A DNA stretch of 64,000 nt from Pyrobaculum arsenaticum DSM 13514 (GTDB taxonomy: Archaea; Thermoproteota; Thermoprotei; Thermoproteales; Thermoproteaceae). The notes below the pieces were generated by a model that was not told the DNA's origin, did no database searches, and worked only from the letters and a program-made list of their open reading frames with translations. The position numbers and the translations under genes are program-made. The DNA is taken from contig NC_009376.1 of the NCBI RefSeq assembly GCF_000016385.1, positions 62,001 to 126,000 of the forward strand, read 5' to 3'. Within the stretch, counting starts at the first letter, position 1. The number at the start of each line of letters is the position of its first letter. Positions 9,029 through 17,123 of this stretch are shown here, in pieces.

Positions 9029-10783
9029 GTGCAGTTTGGCGAGTTGGTAAAGGCGCTGGCCGCCGTCGAGTCCACGACGCAGAGGAGCGTAATGGTGAAG
9101 CTTTTGGCCTCGCTCTTCAAGAAGGCGTTGCCTGAGGAGATAGACAAGGTTATCTACTTGATTTTGGGGGATCTGAGGCCTCCTTGGGAGGGCCTTGAGC
9201 TAGGGGTGGGGGAGAAGCTGTGTCTCAGAGCTTTGGCAAAGGCCACTGGGACATCCCAGGCGGAGCTGGAGTCTATGTATAAGAAGACGGGCGACATAGG
9301 CGAGGCGGCGCGGCGGGCTCTTGCATCGTCAAAGCGACCGGGGCTTCTGGCTTTCGGCTCGCAGAAGCCGCTGGAGGTGTCCGAGGTCTACGATGCCCTT
9401 ATCAAGGTGGCGAGGGCGACCGGCGAGGGGGCGCAAGACATGAAAATCGCCCTCCTCTCCTCGCTTTTTGCCAGGTCCTCTCCTGAGGAGGGGAAGTACA
9501 TCGCCCGTTTTGTTGTTGGGAAGCTTAGGCTCGGCGTTGCCGACATGACGATAATCGAGGCGCTGGCGGATGCCTACGGCGTGAGGAAGGAGGATTTAGA
9601 GAGGGCCTACCACGTCTACCCCGACCTCGGCCACCTCGCCAAGCTCGTCGCCTCCGGGAAGCCCCTGGACGAGGTGAAGGTGACGCCTGGCGTCCCCGTC
9701 CTCCCCATGTTGGCGCAGAGGCTCTCCTCGTCGTCTGAGATCTTGGCTAAACTGGGAGGCGCAGCGATATGTGAGTATAAATACGACGGGGAGAGGGCGC
9801 AGATACACATCTCGCAGAGCGGCGTGAGGATTTTCAGCCGGAGGCTTGAGGACATCACCCACGCCTACCCGGACGTGGTCAAGGCCGTGAGGGAGGCCGT
9901 GTCGGCGAGAGAGGCCATACTGGAGGGGGAGATCGTTGCGGTGGATCCAGACACCGGCGAAATGTTGCCGTTTCAAGAGCTTATGCACAGGAAGAGGAAG
10001 CACGAGGTGGCGGCGGCGATGGAGATGTACCCCACAGTCCTCTACCTCTTCGACATCGTGTACGTCGACGGGGAGGATTTGACCAACGAGCCTTTGATAT
10101 ACCGCCGCGTGAAGCTTTCTGAAATAGTCCATGAAAGCGACAAGGTGCAAATAGCGAAGTGGCAGATGTTCGACGACCCGGATACTGTTGATGTGTTTTT
10201 CCACGAGGCAGTCTCAGTGGGCACAGAGGGCCTGATCTGTAAGTCGCCGACGTCGGAGTACGAAATGGGAGCGAGGGGGTGGAACTGGATTAAGTACAAG
10301 CGCGACTACAAGAGCGAGATGATAGATACGGTGGATCTAGTGGTGGTGGGGGCCTTCTACGGCCGTGGAAAAAGAGCCGGCCTCTACGGCGCCTTTCTCC
10401 TAGCCGCCTACGACCCCTCCAGTGATATGTTCTACACCGTGTGCAAAGTGGGCAGCGGCTTTACAGACGCAGATTTGAAGAAAATGTATGAGATCCTCCA
10501 GCCTCTAAAAATACCTCACAGACACCCCCGGGTATCATCAAAGATGGAGGCCGACGTGTGGTTTGTGCCGCAGGTGGTAATAGAGGTAATTGGCGCAGAG
10601 ATCACTCTCTCTCCGCTACACACTTGTTGTCTTGGCGCCGTTAGGCCTGGGGTTGGGCTAGCGGTGAGGTTCCCCCGCTTCACTGGCCGCTATAGGACAG
10701 ACAAGGGGCCGGAGCAAGCCACCACAGTCGCCGAGATGCTAGAGCTCTACAAAAGGCAGAAAAAGGTGGCTCAGCCTGAGTAG
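9029..10783 (+). CDS. lig: ATP-dependent DNA ligase
   Basis: 584 aa, the usual size for crenarchaeal replicative DNA ligase. Order: an N-terminal DNA-binding helical domain, the adenylation motif KYDGER with nucleophile Lys at about residue 251, motif III (LYLFDIVYVDG), motif IV (EGLICK), motif V (WIKYKRDY) and a C-terminal OB fold ending in VRFPRF-GRYR. It seals nicks, including Okazaki fragments, in the nucleus-like replication machinery. The GTG start at 9029 is preceded by TTTTTAAAT at about 9001-9009, fitting a leaderless start. The 3' end overlaps the convergent gene by 13 nt. Confidence 0.97.
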   Translation: MQFGELVKALAAVESTTQRSVMVKLLASLFKKALPEEIDKVIYLILGDLRPPWEGLELGVGEKLCLRALAKATGTSQAELESMYKKTGDIGEAARRALASSKRPGLLAFGSQKPLEVSEVYDALIKVARATGEGAQDMKIALLSSLFARSSPEEGKYIARFVVGKLRLGVADMTIIEALADAYGVRKEDLERAYHVYPDLGHLAKLVASGKPLDEVKVTPGVPVLPMLAQRLSSSSEILAKLGGAAICEYKYDGERAQIHISQSGVRIFSRRLEDITHAYPDVVKAVREAVSAREAILEGEIVAVDPDTGEMLPFQELMHRKRKHEVAAAMEMYPTVLYLFDIVYVDGEDLTNEPLIYRRVKLSEIVHESDKVQIAKWQMFDDPDTVDVFFHEAVSVGTEGLICKSPTSEYEMGARGWNWIKYKRDYKSEMIDTVDLVVVGAFYGRGKRAGLYGAFLLAAYDPSSDMFYTVCKVGSGFTDADLKKMYEILQPLKIPHRHPRVSSKMEADVWFVPQVVIEVIGAEITLSPLHTCCLGAVRPGVGLAVRFPRFTGRYRTDKGPEQATTVAEMLELYKRQKKVAQPE

Positions 10784-11292
10784 ACCTTCTCAAGCGTCCA
10801 GCGTAGCACTCTCAATATCTCCCTCCTCCTCTCCGGCGTCCGGTAGTTGTAGATCTTGATCCCCGCAACCTCCCCCTCGGCCCCCTCTTCGAGCTCGTAC
10901 CTCAGTACCTCGTCTTGTTTTATAGATCCACGCCTAGCCTCGGCGGCGTCTTCGTCTCTGTACTTTTGGAGAAACTTGTCGAGGAAGAACCTCTTGAACA
11001 AACTGTCGAGCCTGACTGGCTCTCTGAATTTTATATATAGATAGTTGTCGTAGACCTCCACGGTGGCGTACACCTCGCCGCCCCTCCCCTTGATTTGCTC
11101 AACAGCCTCCGGCCTAGTCGCCGCGGCCACCTCGGTTTTGGATATCTGTTGCGCGGCGGTTGTGAACGACTTCTCGCCTATGGCCTTGTCTAGCATCTCC
11201 AGAAGCGCTGTGTAGAATTTCACCTCCTCCTGGAGTTTCGAGATTTTTTCCTCCAGCATTTTTCTAAGCTCTAACAACTTCTGAACGTCCAC
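10771..11292 (-). CDS. coiled-coil conserved hypothetical protein
   Basis: 173 aa. Residues 1-45 form a charged heptad-like helix (VQKLLELRKMLEEKISKLQEEV), followed by a linker and a mixed alpha/beta domain (VYATVEVYDNYLYIKFREP ... GIKIYNYRTPERRREILRVLRW). I recognise no family with certainty. The GTG start is separated from the divergent PfkB kinase by an AT-rich stretch (11304-11319) that can serve both directions. It converges on the ligase gene with a 13-nt overlap. Confidence 0.7.
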   Translation of the reverse strand: MDVQKLLELRKMLEEKISKLQEEVKFYTALLEMLDKAIGEKSFTTAAQQISKTEVAAATRPEAVEQIKGRGGEVYATVEVYDNYLYIKFREPVRLDSLFKRFFLDKFLQKYRDEDAAEARRGSIKQDEVLRYELEEGAEGEVAGIKIYNYRTPERRREILRVLRWTLEKVYSG

Positions 11293-11303
11293 TACTGTGT
11301 TTT

Positions 11304-11319
11304 GTTATAAACTTAAAAA
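11304..11319. promoter_or_regulatory. bidirectional TATA-like region
   Basis: TTATAAACTTAAAAAA lies about 22-26 nt from GTG at 11331 on the plus strand and from GTG at 11292 on the minus strand, so it can place leaderless starts in both directions. Confidence 0.55.
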
Positions 11320-11330
11320 ATTTGGGTAGT

Positions 11331-12245
11331 GTGAAGGTGGCGTCTATTGGGAACCTCAATTTTGACATATATCTCAGAATATCCGAGTTGCCCGGCCCCG
11401 ACGAGAACATCGAGGCGTTGGACTTGTACACTGGGGGCGGAGGCTCTGCTGCGAACTTCGCCGTAGCAGTGGCTAGAATGGGCCTAGGCGCCAGGTTCAT
11501 AGGCGCAGTCGGCGACGACCCACTGGGAGATATATCGCTAAGAGAGCTCTTGGCCGAAGGCGTCGAGGTTGCTGTGAAGAGGGTCACCGGGGTTAGGTCG
11601 GGGGTTGTCGTCGTTCTCGTGCACCCAGACGGTATTAAGAGAATGGTGTCGTTTCGCGGCGCCAACCTGGGCCTCACCCCGGCGGACTTGACTCTGGACA
11701 AGTTCGAGGGTGTTAATCACATCCACTTGGCCACTGGCAGGACTGAGCTGATAACCAAGGCGAAGGAAATTGCCAGAGAAGTAGGCGCCTCGGTGTCTGT
11801 CGATGGGGGGACCGCACTGGCGAGGAAGGGGCTGGAGATCGTGAGGGCGACTGTAGAGGGCGTCGACGTGGTTTTTATGAACCACGTAGAGGCTAAAATG
11901 CTCGCCAACACCGGCGATCATAGATCGGCTGTGGAGAAGCTGGCAAAAGAGCTTAAAGTCGGCGAGCTGGTCGTCACGCTGGGCCCCCTTGGCGCCGTAG
12001 CATATAGAGGAGGAAAACTTCTACATGTAGATGCTTTCAAAGTCGCTGCGTTGGACACAACGGGGGCTGGCGACAGCTTCGCGGCGGCGTATATAGCCAT
12101 GCACCTAAGAGGGAGGGATTTGTATGAAAAGTTGTTATTCGCCAACGCCGCGGCGGCTATTAAGGTGACGAGGCCGGGCGCCCGCTCGTCGCCGAGGTAT
12201 GACGAAGTCCGCTCTTTTCTTGAGTCTCTTGGGTACAAGATTTAA
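11331..12245 (+). CDS. PfkB-family carbohydrate or nucleoside kinase
   Basis: About 304 aa, typical for the ribokinase/PfkB superfamily. The N-terminal signature GNLNFDIYLR and GGGGSAANFAVAVARMG is present, as is the C-terminal catalytic motif DTTGAGDSFAAAY with the base Asp near residue 247. The enzyme phosphorylates a sugar or nucleoside with ATP; sequence alone does not fix the substrate. The open frame reaches TTG at 11322, but GTG at 11331 gives the standard MKVASIGN start and fits the upstream TATA spacing. Its stop lies 20 nt before the next gene. Confidence 0.9.
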   Translation: MKVASIGNLNFDIYLRISELPGPDENIEALDLYTGGGGSAANFAVAVARMGLGARFIGAVGDDPLGDISLRELLAEGVEVAVKRVTGVRSGVVVVLVHPDGIKRMVSFRGANLGLTPADLTLDKFEGVNHIHLATGRTELITKAKEIAREVGASVSVDGGTALARKGLEIVRATVEGVDVVFMNHVEAKMLANTGDHRSAVEKLAKELKVGELVVTLGPLGAVAYRGGKLLHVDAFKVAALDTTGAGDSFAAAYIAMHLRGRDLYEKLLFANAAAAIKVTRPGARSSPRYDEVRSFLESLGYKI

Positions 12246-12264
12246 AAACAGAAGATCTAAATAC

Positions 12265-12603
12265 GTGGTGGCACAGAAGACCTTATGCCTGGGCCCTAAA
12301 TGTGCCTTCGGCCCAAACGGTTCGTCGTTGTTTAGATGTGGGAAGAAAGCGCTTAAGCCCACTATAAAGGGAAACAAGATAGTTTTTTGGTGTACTTGGC
12401 TAAACGACGAGTGCATCGGCGCTAAGTGTCAATATGCCTACTGCGAGGCTAGGGCAATGACGCCGGAGGGGTACTGCACCTACAAGGCAACTGGCGAGGA
12501 GGAGGTCAAAAAAGACATCTTAGCCGAGGTGAGAAAGATGGAAAAAGAGGTGGAGAAGATAAGAGCGCATTTGAAAAGGCACGGGCTAGGCGACTATTTG
12601 TGA
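12265..12603 (+). CDS. small Cys-rich protein with coiled-coil tail
   Basis: About 112 aa. The N-terminal 75 residues hold nine Cys (CLGPKC, FRC, FWC, EC, KC, YC, YC), suggesting one or two zinc or Fe-S sites. The C-terminal third is a charged helix (EEVKKDILAEVRKMEKEVEK). The frame extends to 12199, but that part overlaps the kinase; GTG-GTG at 12265/12268 lies about 24 nt after TTTAAAAA (12241-12248) and is the better start. It overlaps the nucleotidyltransferase through GTGA. Function unknown. Confidence 0.65.
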   Translation: MVAQKTLCLGPKCAFGPNGSSLFRCGKKALKPTIKGNKIVFWCTWLNDECIGAKCQYAYCEARAMTPEGYCTYKATGEEEVKKDILAEVRKMEKEVEKIRAHLKRHGLGDYL

Positions 12604-13277
12604 AGGCTGTAATACTTGCCGCTGGGCTGGGGACGAGGCTGAGGCCAATAACTTTTTTCGTCCCGAAGCCCCTGGTTGCCGTTAGGGGTGTTCCGCTGAT
12701 ATCTCGCATTATAGAGTGGCTAAGGCTAAACGGGGTCAGGGAAATCGCGGTGGTGGGGTACTACATGCAGGACATCTTGGAGAGATACCTCTCCGAGTTT
12801 TACCCAGATATTACTTTTTTCAAGTCGAGAAAACTATTGGGGACAGCGGGCCAGCTTTATTATGCGAAGGAGTGGGCGGAGGGGGACGTTGCCGTCGCTA
12901 ATACAGACGTCTTGACAAACCTAGATTTAACCCCGCCTCTCCAGTTGCATAAACAGACGGGGGCTTTGCTAACTGTTGTAGGGCAGAATCTCAGAACCTC
13001 CTTGCGCTTCGGCGTTCTCGAAATGGAGGGCGCCATGTTAAAGGCTTGGAGGGAGAAGCCAACTTTTGAATATATAACTTCCACAGGTATTTACATAGCT
13101 TCCGAGGAAGTGCTCAAAAACCTGGAGGAGCGCTACCTCGACATGAACGAGCTGGCCTCCTCTCTTCTACCTCGCGTGGCGGTGTACGTGGCGAAGGAGG
13201 CGGTCTTTCACGACGTCGGGACGCTGGACGACCTCTTAAAGGCCGGGGGGTTAGAAGTAAGCTGTTTGAAGCCGTAA
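12600..13277 (+). CDS. sugar-phosphate nucleotidyltransferase
   Basis: 225 aa. The NTP-transferase signature is clear: LAAGLGTRLRPIT at residues 6-18, then VPKPLV with the conserved Lys, the GTAGQLY loop and the NTD metal-binding motif (VANTD). It lacks the left-handed beta-helix of GlmU, so it is the short form that makes an NDP-sugar from NTP and a sugar 1-phosphate for glycans. Substrate not predictable. GTG start overlaps the preceding stop (GTGA), so the two are co-translated, in the same run as the PfkB kinase. Confidence 0.9.
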   Translation: MKAVILAAGLGTRLRPITFFVPKPLVAVRGVPLISRIIEWLRLNGVREIAVVGYYMQDILERYLSEFYPDITFFKSRKLLGTAGQLYYAKEWAEGDVAVANTDVLTNLDLTPPLQLHKQTGALLTVVGQNLRTSLRFGVLEMEGAMLKAWREKPTFEYITSTGIYIASEEVLKNLEERYLDMNELASSLLPRVAVYVAKEAVFHDVGTLDDLLKAGGLEVSCLKP

Positions 13278-13308
13278 TAGATATATATTTTCCAACACAG
13301 TCAAGGCG

Positions 13309-14028
13309 ATGAGCGTATGCCCAGTTTTGAGACGTGGAGAGGGTGGGTTTATCTGTGGTTACACCAACAGGCCAATAGACCCCTTCAGCTGGTACTGTGT
13401 CGGCAACTACTCAGAGTGCCCCATCTTTATCAGATACTCCCGCGAGGCGCGCCCGGCGCCTAAGCCTGAGGAGGTTCCTAAGCCCCTGGCCGAGGTGCTC
13501 TCCATAGCCGCCGAGAGGCCGGAAACGGAATTCGAGAAGGCGATCAAGCCCGTCATAGACAACGTCGTGTTGAAGTACGACGACATGGTGAAAAAGCTTG
13601 ACAGTATGTGGAGCGAGTACGAGGGCAACGTGGTGAATGCGCGGAGGCAGTGGGAGGTTGAGAAAATGGCGCTTCTCAGGGCGCAGGATTTGCTTAACCG
13701 CACAATAGGGGACTACGAGAAAATGCTGGCGGAGCTGGAGCTCAAAAGGGAGTTTATGCCCCCAGATGCTTTTGAAAACACCAGGCGAGATCTGTCAGAG
13801 AGGCTAGAAGCCCTTAGAAACCTCCTAGAAGAAGTGAGATCTAAGTACAACGCACTAGAGGAGGGCCTCGGCTCGCACTTCAAGCGTGTGCTGGCCACAT
13901 CTACAAGCGCAGAGGTGATCTCGCTGAAGCTGTCGCTGTCGAAACTCGAGGAGCTTCTCAAAGAGGGCAAAATATCGCGCGAAACATACGAAAAACTTAA
14001 GAGCGAGTTGGAGGGGTTGTTGAAATGA
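13309..14028 (+). CDS. Cys-cluster coiled-coil protein
   Basis: 239 aa. The first 45 residues carry four Cys (VCPVL, FICGY, YCVGN, ECPIF), a likely metal site. Residues ~70-190 are predicted long coiled coil rich in Glu/Lys/Leu, and the last 30 form a short helical hairpin (LEELLKEGKISRETYEKLKSELEG), the sort of C-terminal tag often involved in oligomerisation. TATA-like GATATATATTTT at 13280 fits ATG 13309. The next gene overlaps by ATGA and ends in a similar hairpin, so the products probably form one complex. No known function recognised. Confidence 0.7.
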   Translation: MSVCPVLRRGEGGFICGYTNRPIDPFSWYCVGNYSECPIFIRYSREARPAPKPEEVPKPLAEVLSIAAERPETEFEKAIKPVIDNVVLKYDDMVKKLDSMWSEYEGNVVNARRQWEVEKMALLRAQDLLNRTIGDYEKMLAELELKREFMPPDAFENTRRDLSERLEALRNLLEEVRSKYNALEEGLGSHFKRVLATSTSAEVISLKLSLSKLEELLKEGKISRETYEKLKSELEGLLK

Positions 14029-14579
14029 GTCTCGACGTTGCCTACCTGGCCCTAGGCGAGCTTGAAAAGTTGCTATCCCAGTACGACGAGAAGCTTAAAG
14101 GCATTGAGGATACGTGGAAGGCGTTTACCGAGTCTGCCACCAAGACGAAGTCTAACTGGGATGCGGACCTCCCAAAGATAAAGGTTAGAATTGACCAGTT
14201 GAAGAACGTCGTGGAGAGCCTCAAGAGAGAGCAAGAAGTGTTGCTGGCCAAGAGAGAGCTGGGACTAATCTCAGACAAAGACTACCAAGCCCTCTCCGCG
14301 GAGCTTCAAAAGAAGATAGAAGAGTACCAAGACAAGTTAGACTCCCTAACCCGGAAAGTGGCTGAGATAGAAGCAAGAATACTATACCTATGGGCAAGGG
14401 CACTTACGAGGGAGTACCTGTCAAAATTCGACCTGGTAGAGCTAGAAAAGAAAATTGAAGACGCCAAATCTGCGGGCAGAATAGACGATGAGACATATGC
14501 TAAAATTAAACAGGAGATAGATATAATGAAACACACATGGGAGTTGCTCAGCCGGTTGTCGCTCAGCTGCACGGCCTGA
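14025..14579 (+). CDS. coiled-coil partner protein
   Basis: 184 aa, almost wholly helical. It contains long Glu/Lys-rich heptads (LKNVVESLKREQEVLLAKRELG, LQKKIEEYQDKLDSL) and two turns of the form L-G-LISDKDYQAL and AGRIDDETYAKI that resemble the C-terminal hairpin of the gene before it. ATGA overlap with that gene implies translational coupling. No signal peptide or membrane segment. The 3' end overlaps the convergent NfeD-like gene by 17 nt. Function unknown; a structural or scaffolding role is only an inference. Confidence 0.7.
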   Translation: MSLDVAYLALGELEKLLSQYDEKLKGIEDTWKAFTESATKTKSNWDADLPKIKVRIDQLKNVVESLKREQEVLLAKRELGLISDKDYQALSAELQKKIEEYQDKLDSLTRKVAEIEARILYLWARALTREYLSKFDLVELEKKIEDAKSAGRIDDETYAKIKQEIDIMKHTWELLSRLSLSCTA

Positions 14580-14928
14580 CGTAGGCCACTCCATCCTTCA
14601 CCTCCTCCACCACCACACACTCCCCAGCCCCAACAGCGCAGTCCCTACATATTGCCCTCCAGTATTCCCCACCTATTTTCACTACTCCAGAAGGCCGAAG
14701 ATCCTCTACAGCTACCCCCCTCCCCCCAACATAGGCGAACCCTCTCGGCCCCTCCTTAAACACCTTCACGCCTACGTAAACCGCCAAGACTATGAAAGGG
14801 GCGGAAATCACCGCAGCTGTCCACAGCGGGATGAGGCCAAAGGCGTATAACACGCATGCGAGTACAGCCGGCGACACGAAAAGCAAGAGGTCGTCAAGTA
14901 GCGCAACCAGCGTCACAAGCCGAGACAT
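14563..14928 (-). CDS. NfeD-like membrane protein (short form)
   Basis: About 121 aa. Two hydrophobic segments (LLLFVSPAVLACVLYAFGLIPL and AAVISAPFIVLAVYVGV) are followed by an OB-fold-like NfeD domain with the hallmark LRPSGVVKIGGEYWRA. Family members partner with stomatin-type proteins in the membrane; none is adjacent here. The frame opens at 14952, but ATG at 14928 (MSRLV) lies about 24 nt from the ATATATG box and is preferred. It is divergent from the RNA kinase gene and the two promoters interlock. Confidence 0.75.
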   Translation of the reverse strand: MSRLVTLVALLDDLLLFVSPAVLACVLYAFGLIPLWTAAVISAPFIVLAVYVGVKVFKEGPRGFAYVGGRGVAVEDLRPSGVVKIGGEYWRAICRDCAVGAGECVVVEEVKDGVAYVRPCS

Positions 14929-14954
14929 ATTAAACCCGCTACGTACGCACATAT

Positions 14955-16016
14955 ATGTTTAGAGTCGCGGTCCCCAAGGGCGACACTGCCCTTGTAAGAG
15001 GGCCGGCCGAGGTTCATTGCCTAGACACGTGCAGAGTCTTCGGAGCGGTGTTCCAGCACTTCGCCGTTCCGCCCCACAAGCAGTACCCAGTAGAGGGCCC
15101 CGCAGTTTTTGAGCTCGAAGGCGGATCGCTGATCTTAGTAAAGGGATCAACGACGCCGCAGGACTGGGCGCAACTGCTTGAAGGAGTTGTGGCATTGGTG
15201 GGGCCTACGGACTCGGGGAAAAGTAGCCTCACGACGTATTTGCTAAATCTGCACGTCGCCAGAGGCAAAAAAGTCTGTGTGGTAGACGCCGACGTCGGCC
15301 AGTCCGACATAGGGCCTCCAGGATTCGTCGCGTATAGTTGCACCTCGGCTCCGGTTCCCCATATAGCGGAGCTGGAGCCGTTTGACGCGTACTACGTCGG
15401 CTCTGTGAATCTCCAGGGAATGGAGGAATTGTTAATAGCGGGCGTAGTTCGGTGCCTCAGAAAGGCCATGGCGCAATACCCCCACCTCGTTATTATAAAC
15501 ACGCCGGGATGGACCACGGGAAGAGGCGTGCAGTTGTTAAGGGCGTTGGCAGACGCAGTGGAGCCAGAGGTTATAAACATAGGGGAGAAGGTGTTGCCAG
15601 GCCTTGCGGTGTCGAAGCCTCCCCACATCTATCCAAGAGGCCCGCAGGAGAGGAAGGAGCTGAGGAACTACGCGTTCAAGAGGCATATCAAACCAGTTGC
15701 CAAAGTACAGATAGAGCCTGACATAGTTGCCAACTGCCGGTGGGACGGCTCACTGAACTGTCCCTGGGGGAGGTACACACCTGCCGAGGTGAAGGAGCCG
15801 GAGAAGAGGGGTAGGGATTATTTAGTGCCGCCGCACTACCTGAAACACCTGCTGGCGGCGCTCTACAGAGGCGGAAGACTTGCGGGATACGCAATAGTGG
15901 AGAGGCTGGAGCCTAAAATAGTCATGTATTCTACGACACACGAATTCGACGAGGTGAGAATCGGCAAGATCAGGCTAGACCCCCAGACCTTAGAAGAACT
16001 TGAGCCGTTGCCCTAG
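14955..16016 (+). CDS. polynucleotide 5'-hydroxyl kinase, Clp1/Grc3 family
   Basis: 353 aa. Walker A GPTDSGKSS begins near residue 83, followed by VVDADVGQSDIGPPG, the Clp1/Grc3 signature, and the NTPGWT motif. In archaea such enzymes phosphorylate 5'-OH RNA ends, useful after tRNA splicing or RNA decay. An N-terminal beta-sandwich and a C-terminal domain flank the P-loop core, as in the family. ATG 14955 is about 26 nt after CATATTAAA. The position just upstream of intron-containing tRNA genes fits a role in RNA processing, but this is context only. Confidence 0.88.
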   Translation: MFRVAVPKGDTALVRGPAEVHCLDTCRVFGAVFQHFAVPPHKQYPVEGPAVFELEGGSLILVKGSTTPQDWAQLLEGVVALVGPTDSGKSSLTTYLLNLHVARGKKVCVVDADVGQSDIGPPGFVAYSCTSAPVPHIAELEPFDAYYVGSVNLQGMEELLIAGVVRCLRKAMAQYPHLVIINTPGWTTGRGVQLLRALADAVEPEVINIGEKVLPGLAVSKPPHIYPRGPQERKELRNYAFKRHIKPVAKVQIEPDIVANCRWDGSLNCPWGRYTPAEVKEPEKRGRDYLVPPHYLKHLLAALYRGGRLAGYAIVERLEPKIVMYSTTHEFDEVRIGKIRLDPQTLEELEPLP

Positions 16017-16068
16017 TTGGCGGGACGGAGGCTCGAAAAATTTTTAGACGCGCAAAAACGGGGAAACA

Positions 16069-16162
16069 GGGCCCGTAGCTCAGCCTGGATGGAGCGGCGG
16101 CCTGCGGAGCCGTAGGTCGTGGGTTCAAGCGTAGCTGCCCACAAATCCCACCGGGCCCGCCA
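16069..16162 (+). tRNA. tRNA-Arg (GCG) with T-loop intron
   Basis: The acceptor stem GGGCCCG (16069-16075) pairs with CGGGCCC (16152-16158); discriminator G and encoded CCA follow. The D stem is GCTC/GAGC and the anticodon stem GCGGC/GCCGT encloses CTGCGGA with anticodon GCG at 16104-16106. The T stem GTGGG (16119-16123) pairs with CCCAC (16147-16151), but the loop has 23 nt instead of 7: removing 16 nt (about 16129-16144) restores TTCAAAT. The exact ends can slide because of flanking A's. There is no intron at canonical 37/38. A TATA-like AAAAATTTTTAG lies near -26. Confidence 0.9.
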
Positions 16163-16189
16163 GCGATCCGGTATTCCAAATATTCTGCT

Positions 16190-16480
16190 TAGAGGCGCTC
16201 CCAGTTGTAAATTCAATCTCGCAAAAGGAACTTCGCCACAGAGAGGTGGCGAGGGACGACTGAAATGCTACAAGCGCAACAAGGTGTTCGACGCGCATAT
16301 GAGCGTTCAACACAGTATCAAAAGAGGGACTCGCAGTCCCGAGCAAGAGTTAGGGGATGTGTCTGAGTCTAGGCACGGGGGGCAAACCCAGGAGGGGATG
16401 TAGCCACAACCCTCTCCGCTCCAAGAGGAATCCCGCCCTTTAGGTCGGGGAAGGGGTTGTCTTACGTGTATAACGGAAAT
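16190..16480 (+). mobile_element. decayed IS200/IS605-type TnpB 3' remnant
   Basis: No intact frame. Between about 16200 and 16402 the translation resembles a TnpB C-terminus: GEGRLKCYKRNKVFDAHM matches the zinc-ribbon half C-x-x-C...FDAH with the second Cys changed to Arg, followed by IKRGTRSPEQELGDVS and a stop at 16401. Some 30 nt later, GAATCCCGCCCTTTAGGTCGGG forms the short hairpin usual for the right end of such elements. The 5' part of the gene and TnpA are missing. It fills the space between the two tRNA genes. Confidence 0.55.
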
Positions 16481-16546
16481 GTTACAGACGTACGTCGCTG
16501 GGTTTTAACTAGCGCACAGAAAGGACGGCGCGCGTAAAAATGTTTA

Positions 16547-16659
16547 TGCCCCGGCCGGGATTTGAACCCGGGTCACGGGCTCGAAAGGCCCACATCCTTG
16601 ACCGGGCTAGACTACCGGTTGGAGCGGCCGGCAGGCCGCGGCTCCCCTACGCCCGGGGC
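16547..16659 (-). tRNA. tRNA-Glu (TTC) with intron at the acceptor/D-arm boundary
   Basis: Reading the minus strand, GCCCCGG (16659-16653) pairs with CCGGGGC at the 3' end (16554-16548); discriminator A, no encoded CCA. The T arm is CCGGG-TTCAAAT-CCCGG and the anticodon loop CTTTCGA holds TTC on a TGGGC/GCCCG stem. About 38 nt, forming a strong hairpin (GCGGCC/GGCCGC), separate the 5' acceptor strand from TAGTCTAGCCCGG. Removing them gives a normal tRNA-Glu. Repeated GG makes the splice point ambiguous (after base 5 to 7). CTTAAAAAC at about +26 upstream is the promoter. Confidence 0.9.
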
Positions 16660-16796
16660 GGTACATGTTCTACATGAGTTTTTAAGTTTTTAACGCTGTG
16701 GATTAGATCGGCCTTGCCGCGGTTGCGTATTCTCCGGATAGCCTCTACGACGTTTTGCCCTTCACGGCTTATTCAGACTAGGTGCAATTATTAGGA

Positions 16797-17108
16797 TTAC
16801 GTGCCTAGGTCTCTGCCCTTGGTCTGGGCTTTGTCTCTACATGTAAATTGAATACCTTTAGTCACTGTACGGAACACTAAACATCTTTCCTCTTCACCAG
16901 TGCAATTCGCCTCGCACTTTATCTGGTAGCCTTCGACTTCGCATTGCATTTCAAACGCCTCCCCGGTCTTGTCTATATAGCGTATGCCTATTCCATACGC
17001 CAGCGCCGCTAGCAGAAGCTCTACTGGCCTTAGGTTGTCTACGTATATGGTCTTGTCCCCTATTTGCACTTTTTCAGGCGTGACGATAATTGAAAGTCTT
17101 ACCCCCAT
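16797..17108 (-). CDS. OsmC-like small protein
   Basis: About 103 aa. The segment NLRPVELLLAALAYGIGI resembles the central OsmC motif (P-E-LLLAALA-C), though the usual first catalytic Cys position is Tyr/Gly here. Later cysteines occur in MQCEVEG, IKCEANC and ERCLVF. OsmC proteins reduce organic hydroperoxides with two Cys; this one is short and divergent, so activity is uncertain. GTTAAAAAC at 17128-17136 supports ATG 17108 rather than 17123. Confidence 0.55.
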   Translation of the reverse strand: MGVRLSIIVTPEKVQIGDKTIYVDNLRPVELLLAALAYGIGIRYIDKTGEAFEMQCEVEGYQIKCEANCTGEEERCLVFRTVTKGIQFTCRDKAQTKGRDLGT

Positions 17109-17123
17109 AAGCCCGTTAGGCAA

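Noticed and set aside
9596..10204. 202-codon minus-strand frame
   Set aside because: Antisense to the catalytic core of DNA ligase; composition typical of a shadow frame.
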